64,000 nucleotides of DNA from Scilla litardierei (GCA_030789695.1 CM061142.1:570825281-570889280), one strand, 5' to 3'. Counted from the first letter of the stretch, positions 21,881-32,747 are shown. Numbers and translations: made by a program. The notes: a model not told the origin generated them from the letters alone.

Positions 21881-22053
21881 CGAAGGTAGCAATATGGATA
21901 ACATATCTTTTAATTTCTTACAACAAGTGATTATTTTGCACAAAACGTAACTTCAATTTTATTCCGAATTTTTTTCAATATCAACATTCTTGTTGTCCCT
22001 TTTTAATCGGTGACGTGCATTATAAATTGATTTGCATGGAAGGTTGGATTTTC

Positions 22054-22543
22054 CTAAAGGACTTTCAAAATTTCAGCCGGCCTCAGCGTGCTATTTGCCA
22101 AATCTCTCAATGATTCCATCTCCATTCCCTGCAACTGCCCTTCATCGGAATGGCCCTCGACATAATTAGCAGCTTGATGGTTGTGCCTGCCCTCAACGAC
22201 TGTTAACCTCCACTCCTCACCGCCAACGCCGACGCCCACCATTACCACGCAATGAGAACAGACATTGACACTTCTTGGTTTTAACTGGCATGTCGGTCGT
22301 TTTTTCATTTCGGTGTCACCTGTAAACCCCGCTTCTTTCACATGCAAAGTAAACAGCAGGAATGCTATTGGAAGTTTTACCCAAACTCGTCGTCGACATG
22401 GTAATAATCACATGGCTGACGGTCTTTATCCACACAAACAGCTCGTCTCTTCTCTTAAAAATTTGTGCGGTAGTAAATTCTTTTGTAAAATCCATTTCAT
22501 CCTGTATCAAACAATTCATACAACTAATTCGACCTTGATTCAA
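22054..22543 (-). pseudogene. FAR1-type zinc-finger domain fragment of a MULE (copy 1)
   Basis: Two overlapping minus-strand frames together cover the domain. The first (22543-22316) has F-T-K-E-F-T-T and Y-F-A-C-E-R-S-G-V-Y-R. The second (22347-22054) has the W-R-L-T-V-V-E-G-R-H-N-H-Q-A-A histidine end, then R-D-L-A-N-S-T-L-R-P-A-E-I-L-K-V-L. A frameshift at about 22330 separates them. These are the cysteine and H-x-H parts of a WRKY/GCM1-type finger as in FAR1/FHY3-like proteins. Sequence left of 22054 still resembles the following I-Y-N-A-R segment. The transposase and OTU parts are absent. It lies next to the GC satellite, whose units resemble the family's end repeats. Confidence 0.75.
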
Positions 22544-22633
22544 AGATTTAATGTATTATCCCAGAAAAGATAAATCAATAGTACCTTGGATTTTTGTACC
22601 TTCTAGGATACATGCATTTTCTTGCTTTCTTGC

Positions 22634-22960
22634 GTCTGAAAGTAGGGATTTTCGAGGTATTCCATTTGGTAAGTTCCGTAGCTGCATGCATGTAAAATCA
22701 CCAAATTTCTACATCATTTTCCACCCAATTGAATAAGAATTTCATCTACAATGTATTTAACAGTATATACTTACCAAATGGAATACCTGGAAAATCCATA
22801 CTTTCAGACGGAAGAAAGGAAGAAAATGCTAATGTATCCGACCGCTAAGATCTTCTGGGAAGATTTGAAGGTGCATTTTGGTTGCAAATGCTTCTTTATC
22901 CTAGAAGGTACGCTGACCGCTGAGATCTTCTGGGAAGATTTGAAGGTGCATTTTGGTTGT
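22634..22960. repeat. inverted repeat and 76-bp-spaced direct duplication
   Basis: GTCTGAAAGTAGGGATTTTC... at 22635-22675 is repeated inverted at 22770-22810. Separately, a block containing GATCTTCTGGGAAGATTTGA occurs at about 22851 and 22926. This looks like shuffled filler inside a MULE-like element. Confidence 0.8.
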
Positions 22961-23236
22961 GAAGTTAGCCGGATTTCATTGGAGTCATTTTCTACCGTCA
23001 TCCCATTCTCTTTACAGGCATCTACATCATGAAGGAAATGGTCCACATTGAAATAGCAGGAGTAACTTTCAATTTTATCTTCCATTTACCATGGTATATA
23101 TCTACATCAAGCAGAACGAAGCAATGGTTAGAATTTGTCCGGTTAAACTGAGAAACAAACATATTGTAAGAAAAATACGTAGAATACCGTGGCTATACGA
23201 GGAAGATCCGAGAAGCAGAATACTTAGCAGATGTAA

Positions 23237-23428
23237 TTGAAACCGTTGTGGCGCGACCTCGGTGGTAATCGCTGTTGTCGGTTGCTCCCGAAGGTTAACA
23301 CAGCAGCCCCTGGCCGCGTCCACACTTGGCCAGAGACTTTGGATTTTGCACAGTACAGCTACCCAGGAGAACAGGATGAAGCAAAGAAGAATTTTTGGAG
23401 GAAGCAATTTTTCCGTGTATTTTCTTGA
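23237..23428 (+). pseudogene. possible captured gene fragment, unidentified
   Basis: A plus-strand frame of 63 codons ends A-Q-Y-S-Y-P-G-E-Q-D-E-A-K-K-N-F-W and has protein-like composition. A longer minus-strand frame covers the same bases, so the coding strand is unsure. It lies in a region full of captured pieces. No domain recognised. Confidence 0.25.
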
Positions 23429-23802
23429 GGAAAGAAGAGGGATATAAATAGAGTTCAAAAAATAGCTGTTATGAATTCAAACGGTCAAATATTAAACGAG
23501 TATTAAATAGGCTTTGAATGCTGCGTATTAAAGCGAGGCTTTATTTGCGTATTTATTGAGAGGTTTTGAATGCTGCAATCAAATTAGCCGTAACCAACAT
23601 TTTAGAATGAGACGCCATTTATTATAGACGAATTGGACTGCCCATGGATGAGGATGAGACTACAGTTGATTTATTGTGAGTCATGGAAAGAACCCGTAGT
23701 CTACAGTTGCTGTGCTCGTGAATATAAAGTATATACAGATGTTGCGCTGTGAGTAATTTTTGAGGGTAATCTCATACACAAAGCGAAATTTTTTAAGGCG
23801 TT

Positions 23803-24970
23803 CACGGTCCATTTATAGTGAAATTGACCATTCAAATTGATGAGTATAAGTCCGTTATCCTACAGCGAGCCCTTCATTGCAAACATCTACGTAGACAATT
23901 ATATGTATCAGTTTGTAAGAGCATAGGCTAATGAATCAGTTTGGGTCTGTATCAGTATGTACATCAATATAGTTGAATTCGATTGAATATGCCTTCAGCT
24001 TGAATAAGTATCAGATTTAATTTTAAAGTTTGCATGTAGTTTCTGAGTCAGAGTGAATAAGTATCCAGTTTAATCTACAATGTTTTCAGATTGAACAAGT
24101 ATAATAAGACTTAAATCTAAAAGCTTGCATGTAGGCTTGATTGGGATTCAGATTAAGTATGATTAAATTTATTCCCGTGGTCGCGTTGAGAAAATTTGTC
24201 ATCGATGAAACATCAGCTTAACGCGCACAACGGGTAAATTCTGCTGGTTGTGCGCGTTAAACAATTGTTCATAAAATACCTTAGATGCTCAAAGCGAACA
24301 CCTGGCTCTGGCTGTGCTTGTTGTGCGCTTTGCGCAATTAAATTAACCATTATAAATATGCTCAATGCGCACAACAGCCATAAATTAGTTGGTACTGAGC
24401 GTTGAGCAATTATGTAAGCGGCTATTAATTTTTCCAGCTCAAGTCCCACCGGCCGGTCATACATTCTTGAGAAATGCACATGTCTGGTACCAATCAGCTG
24501 TAGATTTACGAGCAGTCTTTTGTATATTCACGAGAACCCCTCTTGTAGCATGACGGGGTCTTTGATGTAGCCACACATTAACTCTACTTCGGTCGCATCC
24601 TCATAAACCAATACAAATCGCTGCCATGCGTTGTGCGTTGTGTGCCTTGAGCAATTCCGATTTATCATGCATTTTGCGCGATGAGCAATTATGATTGTTA
24701 GTTTGTTACTCGCTTCTGTATTATTTAGCATGGTGTGTGTGTCGAATAAAATGTATTAAAAAGGATTAGTGGAGATTAGTATTGTTGGGAGTAATTTTCC
24801 AATTGGCATCAATGTTGATCACGGCGAAAAGCCGTTGAGTTTCCTTGTTTTGAGCGGAGAATAATTAACCTATTTTGATACAAATGATAGAATAATTGGG
24901 ATTACGCGATTTTCGCGTTGGTATTACGCGGTGTGCGCGTTGAGTAAATAAATGTTGATCGGTCGTTTTT
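23803..24970. repeat. MULE-like non-autonomous module, copy 1 (A+B segments)
   Basis: Segment A (about 23896-24165) begins ATATGTATCAGTTTGTAAGAG. Segment B (24165-24970) is rich in inverted GCGCACAAC / GTTGTGCGC motifs and ends ATTACGCGGTGTGCGCGTTGAG. A recurs at 27658-28010 and 32911-33180. B recurs at 28010-28860, 31018-32050 and 33180-34060, all in the same orientation. Neither has coding capacity. Their motif ties them to the FAR1/OTU MULE copies nearby. Confidence 0.85.
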
Positions 24971-25531
24971 CACTATAAATGGACCGTGAATGCCGTGAAT
25001 GCCCTGGAGAAGCGTATGAAATCGGAGGACTACAAGCTGATGATGTCGCCTCCCGAATATGCTCCTCTCCCTGGTCTGCGAAGAGAAGAATGGCCCCCTA
25101 GCCTTTGCGCCCTGGTTGGCTGCTCTGGGTCAATTAAGTTGGCGGTGCATGGCTACCGTCTCTCTAAGGCACAAGCACTCACTCCCATTCTTTTCGATCT
25201 CTTGGCTCGCAGCCAAATTGGCCAAATCTGAATGTGGATGAAGCAGATCATAATTGTCCCTTTCCTCCTGCAGATTTTCAATTTTGGCTGCGAGACAAGA
25301 GATCGAAAAGAACAATAGGGAGTGCTTGTGCCTCAGAGGGACGGTAGCCATGCACCACCAACCTATGTGACCCAGGGCAGCCATCCAGGGCGCAAAGGCC
25401 AGGGGGGCCATTCTTCTCTTCGCAGACCAGGGAGAGGAGCATATTCGGGAGGCGACAGCATCAGCTTGTAGTCCTCCGATTTCATACGCTTCTCCAGGGC
25501 ATTCACGGTCCATTTAGTGTGAAATTGACCA
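24971..25531. repeat. large foldback carrying a captured exon in both arms
   Basis: The arms 24971-25221 and 25282-25531 are inverted copies with few differences, around a spacer of about 60 bp. Each arm contains an exon-like stretch reading A-L-E-K-R-M-K-S-E-D-Y and G-L-R-R-E-E-W-P-P, then A-V-H-G-Y-R. The same stretch occurs again at 29785-29920. The open reading suggests a captured host exon; the gene is not identified. Confidence 0.85.
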
Positions 25532-25921
25532 TTCAAAATGATGAGTATACTCCGTTATCCTACAGCAAGCCCTAATGCCTGATGCTTGCGATAGAAATGG
25601 ACGATGGAATTCAACCAGTTCTCTTTTCACGTAAAGCTAAATGGTTGATGTTGGATACTTACGCAATGGGGGTAATAAACGCAACGAAGGTCTATCGTCC
25701 ATTTATAATCAAGCATGCCCGATGAATGCATTCCATATGTGAGCATTTCACCTTCCACTCCTCGACTATACACTCCATATCCATCCCCTCTTTATAAACT
25801 CCATCCAAACCATCAAACCCTTCATCATTTCACTATACCTCGTCTATGACACACAAACACTCCCTCCTGTCCTTTCCGATCGCAAAGATAAAAAGCTCAT
25901 TCTATTTGTGATGCAACCATT
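25532..25921. repeat. duplicated leader-like segment (E), copy 1
   Basis: The segment at about 25575-25880, with ATAGAAATGGACGAT, ACGGTAATAAACGCAACGAA-like and TTTATAATCAAGCATGC motifs, recurs at 34298-34545. No gene is recognised; a T/C-rich leader-like stretch follows at 25760-25880. Confidence 0.6.
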
Positions 25922-26333
25922 TGGTGTTGTTCGACGCCTCGTGTGAATCGGAGTTCCTCTCGGTGTCTTTGAAACGACTAAATACCTGACTGCAGGTTAC
26001 AACGACGCATGCTATGACTACACTCATATCCAGCTGATGATGGCAGAAAATCGGCAACGACGGTAACTAACGGAACGAAGATGGTCGCCCGATGAACTCG
26101 CGGAAGTTGACGGGGAAGCACGCAGATCACACCGACAATCACATGTTTCAGTTTGTAAGAGCATAGGCTAATCAATCTGTTTGGATCTGTATCAGTAATC
26201 AGTATGTACATCAATATATTTGAATGGCTGGGTCATTTTCAAAATGTCATCAATTGGAATATGTATGAGATTTAATCTAAACTTTAGCTAAACGCACACA
26301 ACGGGCTTAATTCTACTGGTTGTGCGCGTTTAA
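25922..26333. repeat. direct repeat D, copy 1 (about 410 bp)
   Basis: It starts TGGTGTTGTTCGACGCC and ends GGTTGTGCGCGTTTAAG. A nearly identical copy lies at 30611-31017, 4689 bp further on in the same orientation. Only scattered substitutions separate them, so the duplication is recent. Confidence 0.92.
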
Positions 26334-26527
26334 GTTGACTGGGACAAACCCCAAAAAAATTACCCCTCAGTGTTTATCGCTCCCAACCACAAAACAAGCT
26401 CAGAATTGCTCACCGCGCATAGCCACCTAAAACTCAGAATTGCTCACTGCGCACAACCACCCAGGATTGTCTGGGTTGTGCACGGGTTTTTTCCGTGCCG
26501 TGCACTTTGTGCACGGGTTATTTCAAG
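26334..26527. repeat. MULE-family motif cluster
   Basis: Includes several CTCAC(C/T)GCGCA(C/T)A units and CGTGCACTTTGTGCACGGGTTA-like inverted pairs, in line with the subterminal repeats elsewhere. Confidence 0.6.
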
Positions 26528-26760
26528 TTCCCCTATAAATGGCGGACAACGAGCACTCATCTTCTCACAACTTCATCTACTTTATTCCATCTTCTTCTTC
26601 TTTATTTGCCCACACAACCTCCGTATGGAAACAGTAAGTCCTTCAGCTGTTCGTGCATGCTTGATATAGATATGGACGATAGCATTCATTCAGCTGTTCG
26701 TCCATTTATATTCAGGCATGCCCGAAAAATGGTTTCCATATGCCCGTCCCCGACACTGGG
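26528..26760 (+). promoter_or_regulatory. captured promoter and first exon (C segment), copy 1
   Basis: CCCTATAAATGGCGG gives a TATA box, followed by a leader with TCATCTTCTCACAACTTC and a first exon-like stretch that ends in a strong donor (GGAAACA/GTAAGTCC). The same promoter-plus-donor block recurs at 32095-32310 and, more diverged, at 34090-34225. It would let captured fragments be transcribed. The ATG that overlaps the TATA box is too close to it to be translated from this promoter. Confidence 0.5.
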
Positions 26761-27280
26761 CACCCAGGTCAGCCGCCTAAGAAGTACTGGTCAGGGGGAC
26801 ATCACCAGCATATTGTGTCAAGTATGATACATACTTGACTGCCGGTTACAACGACGTGTGCAATGACGACACTCCTATCATGTTTCACGGTTGCCGACAG
26901 TCGGTAACGACGTTAATAAACGTTGCGAAGATGGTCGCCCGAGTTAACTAGATGGTTATAGATTGTTATGGTCGCCTCCCCCAAGCTTTTAACTGATGAC
27001 TAATTTTTTTCATCTCCCTTGCTTCGATCAAATTCTGAACTAAACCCTAACCCTAGATCCATCTACATCTGTCCGATCGAGTTTGCTTGCAGTTATGCAA
27101 TCGATTGATCTGCGCGTCCTTCTTTTTTGTTGAAAGGTATCGATCACAGTTCATTTTTTTGCTTTTAGTGATCGAGGATCATCTCATCCTTCCTAAGATC
27201 ATCGAACTTTCTCCGCTCCTTCGGAATACCCTTCAAGATTGTAGCGCGAACAACGTCCTCGGGCCCAGGAAGTATCGAAA
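26761..27280. other. mixed captured fragments, no gene identified
   Basis: A diverged relative of segment D (about 26820-26950, with TTACAACGACG and GACGACACTCCTATC) is followed by a segment with TAAACCCTAACCCTAGATCC and a possible plus-strand exon at 27087-27296. No domain recognised. Confidence 0.4.
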
Positions 27281-27493
27281 TTCCTGTAACTATTGATCCA
27301 GAGGTTATCGAATGCTTCGTTGGATGCGAGCCCTTGCGCCCGCCTATGTTCCAGGTTCAAAAATCTATGTTTTTTAACTTATTGAAACTTCAATAAGTTA
27401 AAAACATGGATTTTTGAACCTGGAACATAGGCGGTCGCAAGGGCTCGCATCCAACGAAGCATTCTATGACCTCTGGATCAATGGTTACAGGAA
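27281..27493. repeat. near-perfect hairpin: 105-bp arms, 4-nt loop
   Basis: TTAACTTATTGA-AACT-TCAATAAGTTAA forms the centre at about 27387, and pairing continues outward to TTCCTGTAAC (27281) and GTTACAGGAA (27493). The arms carry a captured coding stretch (D-P-E-V-I-E-C-F-V-G-C-E-P) in opposite directions. Confidence 0.93.
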
Positions 27494-27660
27494 TGTCACC
27501 TCTTTCCATATTCCGACGCGATTCTTCTTCATTTTCTTCTTCAATTTGGATGCGAGACAAGAGATCGAAAACAACAGGAGGGAGTGCTTGTGCCTCAGAG
27601 GGACGGTAGCCATGCACCGCCAACCTATGTGACCAAGGGCCGCCATCCAGGCTTAATCAT
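27390..27660 (-). pseudogene. captured unidentified gene fragment
   Basis: The minus strand reads A-V-H-G-Y-R-P-S-E-A-Q-A-L-P-P, an acidic E-E-E-N-E-E-E-S-R-R stretch and then I-P-V-T-I-D-P-E-V-I-E-C-F. Parts recur at 25282-25400 and 32690-32905 with substitutions and at 24971-25221 inverted. It looks like part of one host gene that was captured once and copied. Function unknown. Confidence 0.55.
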
Positions 27661-28920
27661 ATGTATCAGTTTGTAAGAGCATAGACTAATGAATCAGTTT
27701 GAATCTGTATCAGTATGTACATCAATATATTTGAATGGCTGGGTCATTTTCAAAATGTCATCAATTGGAATATGTATGAGATTTAATCTAAAATTTTGCA
27801 AGCAGTTTCTGAATTCGATTGAATATGCCTTCATCTTGAAAAGGTATCAGATTTAATTTTAAAGTTTGCATGTAGTTTCTGAGTCAGAGTGAATAAGTAT
27901 CCGGTTTAATCTACAATGTTTTCAGATTGAACAAGTATAATAAGACTTAAATCTAAAAGTTTGCATGTAGGCTTGATTGGGATTCAGATTAAGTATGATG
28001 AAATTTGGAATGTGATTGATTCACTGCGGTGGCGCGCAGTGGAATTAAAATTATAGCATCTCACAAATATGCTCAAAGCGCAAAACAGTCAAATTTATTC
28101 CCGTGGGGGCGTTGAGCAAATTTGTCATCGACGCAACTTTAGCTTAACGCGCACAACCGGCATAATTCTGCATGTTGTGCGCTTTGCGCTATTATGTTAA
28201 CCATTACAAATTTGCTGAACGCGCACACCGGCTCAAAGTGAATACCTGGCGTTACTTGTTGTGCGCTTTGAGCAATTATTTAAACCATTAAAAATTTGCT
28301 CACTGCGCACAACGGCCATAAATTTATTGGTTCTGAGCAATGAGCAATTATGTAAGCGGCTATAAATTTTTCCAGCCCGGTCAAACATTCTTGAGAAAAT
28401 CATATGTCTGGTATCAATCAGCTGTAGATTCACAAGCAGGATTTTGTATATTCACGAGCACCCCTCTGTAGCTTGACGGGATCTTCGATGTAGCCACACA
28501 GTAAAACTCTACTGCAACAGTCACATCCTCATTGACCTATCTGCGTTGTGCGCATTGAGCAATTCCCGTTTTCCATGCGTTTTGCGCGGTGATCAATTAT
28601 AATAGTTACTCTCTTATGTATTATTTAGCCCGGGGTGCGTGTCGAATAAAATGTATTAAAAAATCTTAATGGAGAGTAGTATTGTTGGTAGTAATTTTCC
28701 TATTAGCATCAATGTTGATCAAGGCGAAAAATCGTTGAGTTTCCTTGTTTTGCGCGGAGAGTAATTAACCTATTTGATCCAGATGCTAAAATAATTGGGA
28801 TTACGCGATTTTCGCGTTGGTATTACGCGGTTTGCGCGTTGAGTAAATAATTGTTGATTCCCGAGATCCATTACATTACTGTAGGATCAAGGACTTATTA
28901 TACGCTTCATTTTGATTGCT
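27658..28920. repeat. MULE-like non-autonomous module, copy 2 (A+B)
   Basis: The same A segment (27658-28010) and B segment (28010-28920) as at 23.9 kb, with close similarity through CAGATTGAACAAGTATAATAAG and the CGATTTTCGCGTTGGTATTA end. It ends with ACTGTAGGATCAAGGACTTA, shared with copy 3. Confidence 0.88.
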
Positions 28921-29345
28921 CTAATTCCCTAGAGCAACTCCAACCCAAATCTCTAAAACCCCCCTTCAAAATGGAATATCTCTAAAAGATGCTATTTTTG
29001 AGGATGGGCAACTCCAACCCACCATCTTCAAATCCTATTTTCTCTTTGTTTATGCTTTACTAATGAAAAATATTTATCATTAAAATGGGTTAATCTAATA
29101 CATTATTTCTGCATGAAAGAAAATTATAAATAATATTATTCTTCAATGTTAATTTTTTTAATTTCTAAGTATTTAGTATTTCTTGTTATATTGTAAATAT
29201 TTTAAATTTGCTCGAAAAATATCCAATATTGGTCTCATGTAGTAGGTATAATTGAGATATTTCCATCGGTACTAAAATTATTAAATTTGGTCACGTGATT
29301 TGTAAAATACATTAGTAATAAATAGCCGTTACCAAGCTATGACGG
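28921..29345. mobile_element. possible truncated MITE or other small DNA transposon
   Basis: GAGCAACTCCAACCC near 28935, with GCAACTCCAACCC again near 29008, resembles the ends of common plant MITEs (a GGGTTGGAGTTGCTC type). The following 300 bp is AT-rich and unlike its neighbours. The opposite terminus was not found. Confidence 0.35.
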
Positions 29346-29784
29346 TAATAAACGCAACGAAGGTCTGAAATCAATTAGCCGTTGTGCGCGTCGTGCGCGG
29401 TGGTTAAAAGTCATAGTGTGAATCAATATCCATCCGCTGTACTCACACGGTCTCACATCTGAGGACTCCACATTACACACAAGGGCTTATAGTGGAACCA
29501 AATAATCCGCACGCACAACAGAAACAATTGGACTGTTTTTGTTGCGCTGGAAAATAAAGAATTTTACGAGTCTATGACGGAGAGTAATTTTCGTAATAGC
29601 ATAAATTCAATTCAAGTCGCAAAACGGTTCAGTTTCCTTGTCGTGTGGGGAGAGTAATTTGCATCTTTTTCAGCTGAGCCTAAAATACTTAGGATTACGC
29701 GTTTTTCTCGGTGGGATTACGCGTTGAGTAAATAAGATGTTCATTCCCGAGATCCCTATCATTACTGTAGGATAAATGGATCGT
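29346..29784. repeat. diverged MULE-family end repeats
   Basis: Contains ACGGTAATAAACGCAACGAA, GTTGTGCGCGTCGTGCGC (like the 19-21 kb satellite) and a diverged B segment ending GGATTACGCGTTGAG at about 29735. Confidence 0.6.
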
Positions 29785-30083
29785 GAATGCCATTAATGCA
29801 CTGGAGAAGCGTATGAAATCGGAGGACTACAGGCTGATGCTGTCGCCTCCCAAATATGATTCTCTCCCTGGTCTGCGAAGAGAAGAATGGCCCCCCTGGC
29901 CTTTGCGCCCTGGTTGGCAGAAAATCAAATGATGTGAAGAGTCACACAGCCATTTCCTCGTCCGAAACAGATGATGATGATGATGCTAGAGAAGTAAAGC
30001 GACAGAAATTACAAAACGAGCAGGGAAGTGACTGTAATGACACGCCAATGACGCCATGTCGCGCCTCTGAACTATATGAATTG
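29785..30083 (+). pseudogene. chimeric captured exons before the BRCT exon
   Basis: 29785-29920 is another copy of the A-L-E-K-R-M-K-S-E-D-Y exon seen in the 25.0 kb foldback. At about 29920 it is fused, out of frame, to a different coding stretch: K-S-N-D-V-K-S-H-T-A, an acidic D-D-D-D-D run, R-E-V-K-R-Q-K-L, ending A-S-E-L-Y-E-L at a splice donor (TTG/GTAAATG at 30084). The second piece reads in phase with the BRCT exon that follows the intron, so it was probably taken with it from one gene. Confidence 0.6.
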
Positions 30084-30229
30084 GTAAATGTTTTGAACTA
30101 TTTGAGTCTTTGGATAATTATCGGAGGAAGCCATCTTATGAACACTTTACCTTGTGTATGCATGTGCAGATGCCCATGTATAGTAGTGCACATAGCATAT
30201 TGGTCTCTTATATTGGTCTCTTACAGGCG

Positions 30230-30493
30230 GTGAAGATCTTCTATGGATTAAGCTTTTACTTCACCGATCAGTTCGAGCCTCCTTACAGGGGCTTCCTCGA
30301 AAAGGTGGTTCTAGCTGCCGGTGGAACCGTCCTGAAGAATGTTGACCTGGTGATGGACGTATCAAATGCCAGTGTGTTCTCCGTAGGATCCGCCTTCATT
30401 GTCTACAACGAAGACCCTCCACCTACGTGCGCCTTAGCAGATCTTGAGGAGGTTGTAACGAAGAGATGCGACGAGGTTGCGGCCTTGGAATAA
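30230..30493 (+). pseudogene. captured BRCT-domain exon (BRCA1/BARD1-like)
   Basis: After a retained intron (30084-30229, GT...CTCTTACAG) the exon reads F-Y-G-L-S-F-Y-F-T-D-Q-F-E-P-P-Y and L-V-V/V-V-L-A-A-G-G-T-V-L, then F-I-V-Y-N-E-D-P-P, and ends at TAA 30491-30493. This matches the pattern of the second BRCT repeat in plant BRCA1/BARD1-like proteins ('GL.FY....F.P.Y...L..LV.AAGGTVL...IVY'). Only the end of the protein is present, inside MULE-like repeats, so it is a captured fragment and not a working DNA-repair gene. A retained intron means capture was from genomic DNA, not from mRNA. Assignment to BRCA1 or BARD1 is not settled. Confidence 0.65.
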
Positions 30494-30610
30494 AGACCGG
30501 TTTCAGAGTCATCGGCCATATTCTCTTACTGGAACACATCGTCGCATGCAGTTCTGCATCTGAGCTTGTAAGTTGTTCAAAGACCAGCGGTGTTTAGTAT
30601 TTTGATCTGT

Positions 30611-31017
30611 TGGTGTTGTTCGACGCCTCATGTGAATCTGAGTTCCTCTCGGTGTCTTTGAAACGGCTACATACCTGACTGCAGGTTACAACGACGCATG
30701 CTATGACTACACTCATATCCAGCCGATGATGGCAGAAAATCAGCAACGACGGTAAGAAACGGAACGAAGATGGTCGCCTGATGAACTCGCGGAAGTTGAC
30801 GGGGAAGCACGCAGATCACACCGACAATCACATGTTTCAGTTTGTAAGATTATAGGCTAATCAATCTGTTTGGATCTGTATCAGTATGAACATCAATATA
30901 TTTGAATGGCTGTGTCATTTTCAAAATGTCATCAATTTGAATATGTATGAGATTTAATCTAAACTTTAACTAAACGCGCACAACAGACTTAATTCTGCTG
31001 GTTGTGCGCGTTTAAGA
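30611..31017. repeat. direct repeat D, copy 2
   Basis: Near-identical to 25922-26333, from TGGTGTTGTTCGACGCC to GTGCGCGTTTAAG. It is followed by a different B segment than copy 1. Confidence 0.92.
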
Positions 31018-32094
31018 ATGATGAAATTTGGAATGTGATTGATTCACTGCGCTGGGGCGCAGTGGACTTAAAATTATAGCATCTCACAAATATGCTCAAA
31101 GCGCAAAACGGTCAAATTTATTCCCGTGGGGGCGTTGAGCAAATTTGTCATCGACTTTAGCTAAACGCGCACAACGGGCATAATTCTGCTGGTTGTGCGT
31201 GTTTAAGTATGATGAAATTTGGAATGTGATTGATTCACTGCGCTGGTGCGCAGTGGAATTAAAATTATAGCATCTCATAAATATTCTCAAAGCGCAAAAC
31301 GGTCAAATTTATTCACGTGGGGGCGTTGAGCAAATTTGTCATCGACGCAACTATAGCTTAACGCGCACAACGGGCATAATTCTGCATGTTGTGCGTTTTG
31401 CACAATTATGTTAATCATTACAAATTTGCTGAACGCGCACAACGGCTCAAAGTGAACACCTGGCGTTACTTGTTGTGCGCTTTGAGCAATTATTTAAACC
31501 ATTAAAGATTTGCTCACCGCGCACAACATCATAAATTTATTGGTACTGAGCGTTGAGCAATTATGTAAGTGGCTATAAATTTTTCCAGCTCACTTGCCAC
31601 CTGTCAAACTTTCTTGGGAAAATCATATGTCTGGTATCAATCAGCTGTAGATTCACGAGCAGGATTTTGTATATTCACGAGCACCCCTCTGTAGCTTGAC
31701 GGGGTCTTCGATGTAGCCACACAGTAAAACTCTACTGCAGCAGTCACATCCTCATTGACCTATCCACGTTGTGCGCATTGAGCAATTCCCGTTTTCCATG
31801 CGTTTTGCGTGTCGAATAAAATGTATTAAAAAATCTTAGTGGAGAGTAGTATTGTTGGTAGTAATTTTCCTATTAGCATCAATGTTGATCAAGGTGAAAA
31901 ATCGTTGAGTTTCCTTGTTTTGCGCGGAGAGTAATTAACCTATTTTGATCCAGATGCTAAAATAATTGGGATTACGCGATTTTCGCGTTGGTATTACGCG
32001 GTTTGTGCGTTGAGTAAATAATTGTTGATTCCCGAGATCCATTGCATTACTGTAGGATCAAGGACTTATTATACGTTTCATTTTGATTGCTCCA
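31018..32094. repeat. B-type module, copy 3, with an internal duplication
   Basis: The first about 190 bp (ATGATGAAATTTGGAATGTGAT ... GTGCG.GTTTAAG) is repeated in tandem at about 31018 and 31208. The rest matches B copies 2 and 4 closely, ending AGGATCAAGGACTTATTATAC. Confidence 0.85.
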
Positions 32095-32288
32095 ATTCCC
32101 CTATAAAAATGGCGGACAAGGAGCACTCATCTTCTCACAACTTCATCTACTTTCTTCCATCATCTTCATCTTTATATGCCCACACAACCTCCGTATGGAA
32201 ACAGTAAGTCCTTCAGCTGTTCGTGCATGCTTGATATAGATATCAGATATGGACGATAGCATTCATTCAGCTGTTCGTCCATTTATAA
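32095..32288 (+). promoter_or_regulatory. captured promoter and first exon (C segment), copy 2
   Basis: TATA box CCTATAAAAATGG at 32100, leader CATCTTCTCACAACTTCATC, and a donor-like GGAAACA/GTAAGTCC at about 32200, as in copy 1 at 26.5 kb. It lies directly upstream of the F-box/LRR fragment in the same orientation. Confidence 0.5.
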
Positions 32289-32747
32289 TCAGGCATGCCC
32301 GAAAAAGGGTTTCAAGATGTGAGGATTTCGCCGTCCACCATGCCTGTGACTCTGTGGTGTCTCTTGCCGAAGATGAAAGAACTCACCCTCAGAATGCAAC
32401 CCTGCACAACAACCACGTTTTCAATCCTGTCATGCTTGCTGAATAGCTGCCCGAACATGGAGGATCTAGTCATTGGAGTAAGTACAAATTTACTAATTAT
32501 TTCCTCTGAATAATTCAAAACTACGTATGTATGTATGATGGCATTAAGCATTCTGTTTTGTTTCCAGGATGAAATGTTTGATTTTCCAGACCCGGAAGCT
32601 TCATCGCTAGAATATTGGGGTCAGCAGATGCCTTCGGATTGTATGACAAATACACTGAGCACGGTAACTGTAAACGTGGACGATGTACACCGCAAGGGCT
32701 CGCATCCAACGAAGCATTCTATTACCGCTGGATCAACAGTAACATGA
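32289..32747 (+). pseudogene. captured F-box/LRR (FBD-type) gene fragment with intron
   Basis: The first exon part reads W-C-L-L-P-K-M-K-E-L-T-L-R-M and L-L-N-S-C-P-N-M-E-D-L-V-I-G and stops at a donor, GGA/GTAAGT (32478). An intron of about 90 bp ends TTTCCAG at 32567. The second exon continues in phase: D-E-M-F-D-F-P-D-P-E and E-Y-W-G-Q-Q-M-P-S-D-C-M. This is the LRR-to-FBD junction pattern of plant F-box proteins. The F-box itself is missing. At about 32690 the frame runs on into another captured fragment and ends at TGA 32745-32747. A pack-type chimera. Confidence 0.65.
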
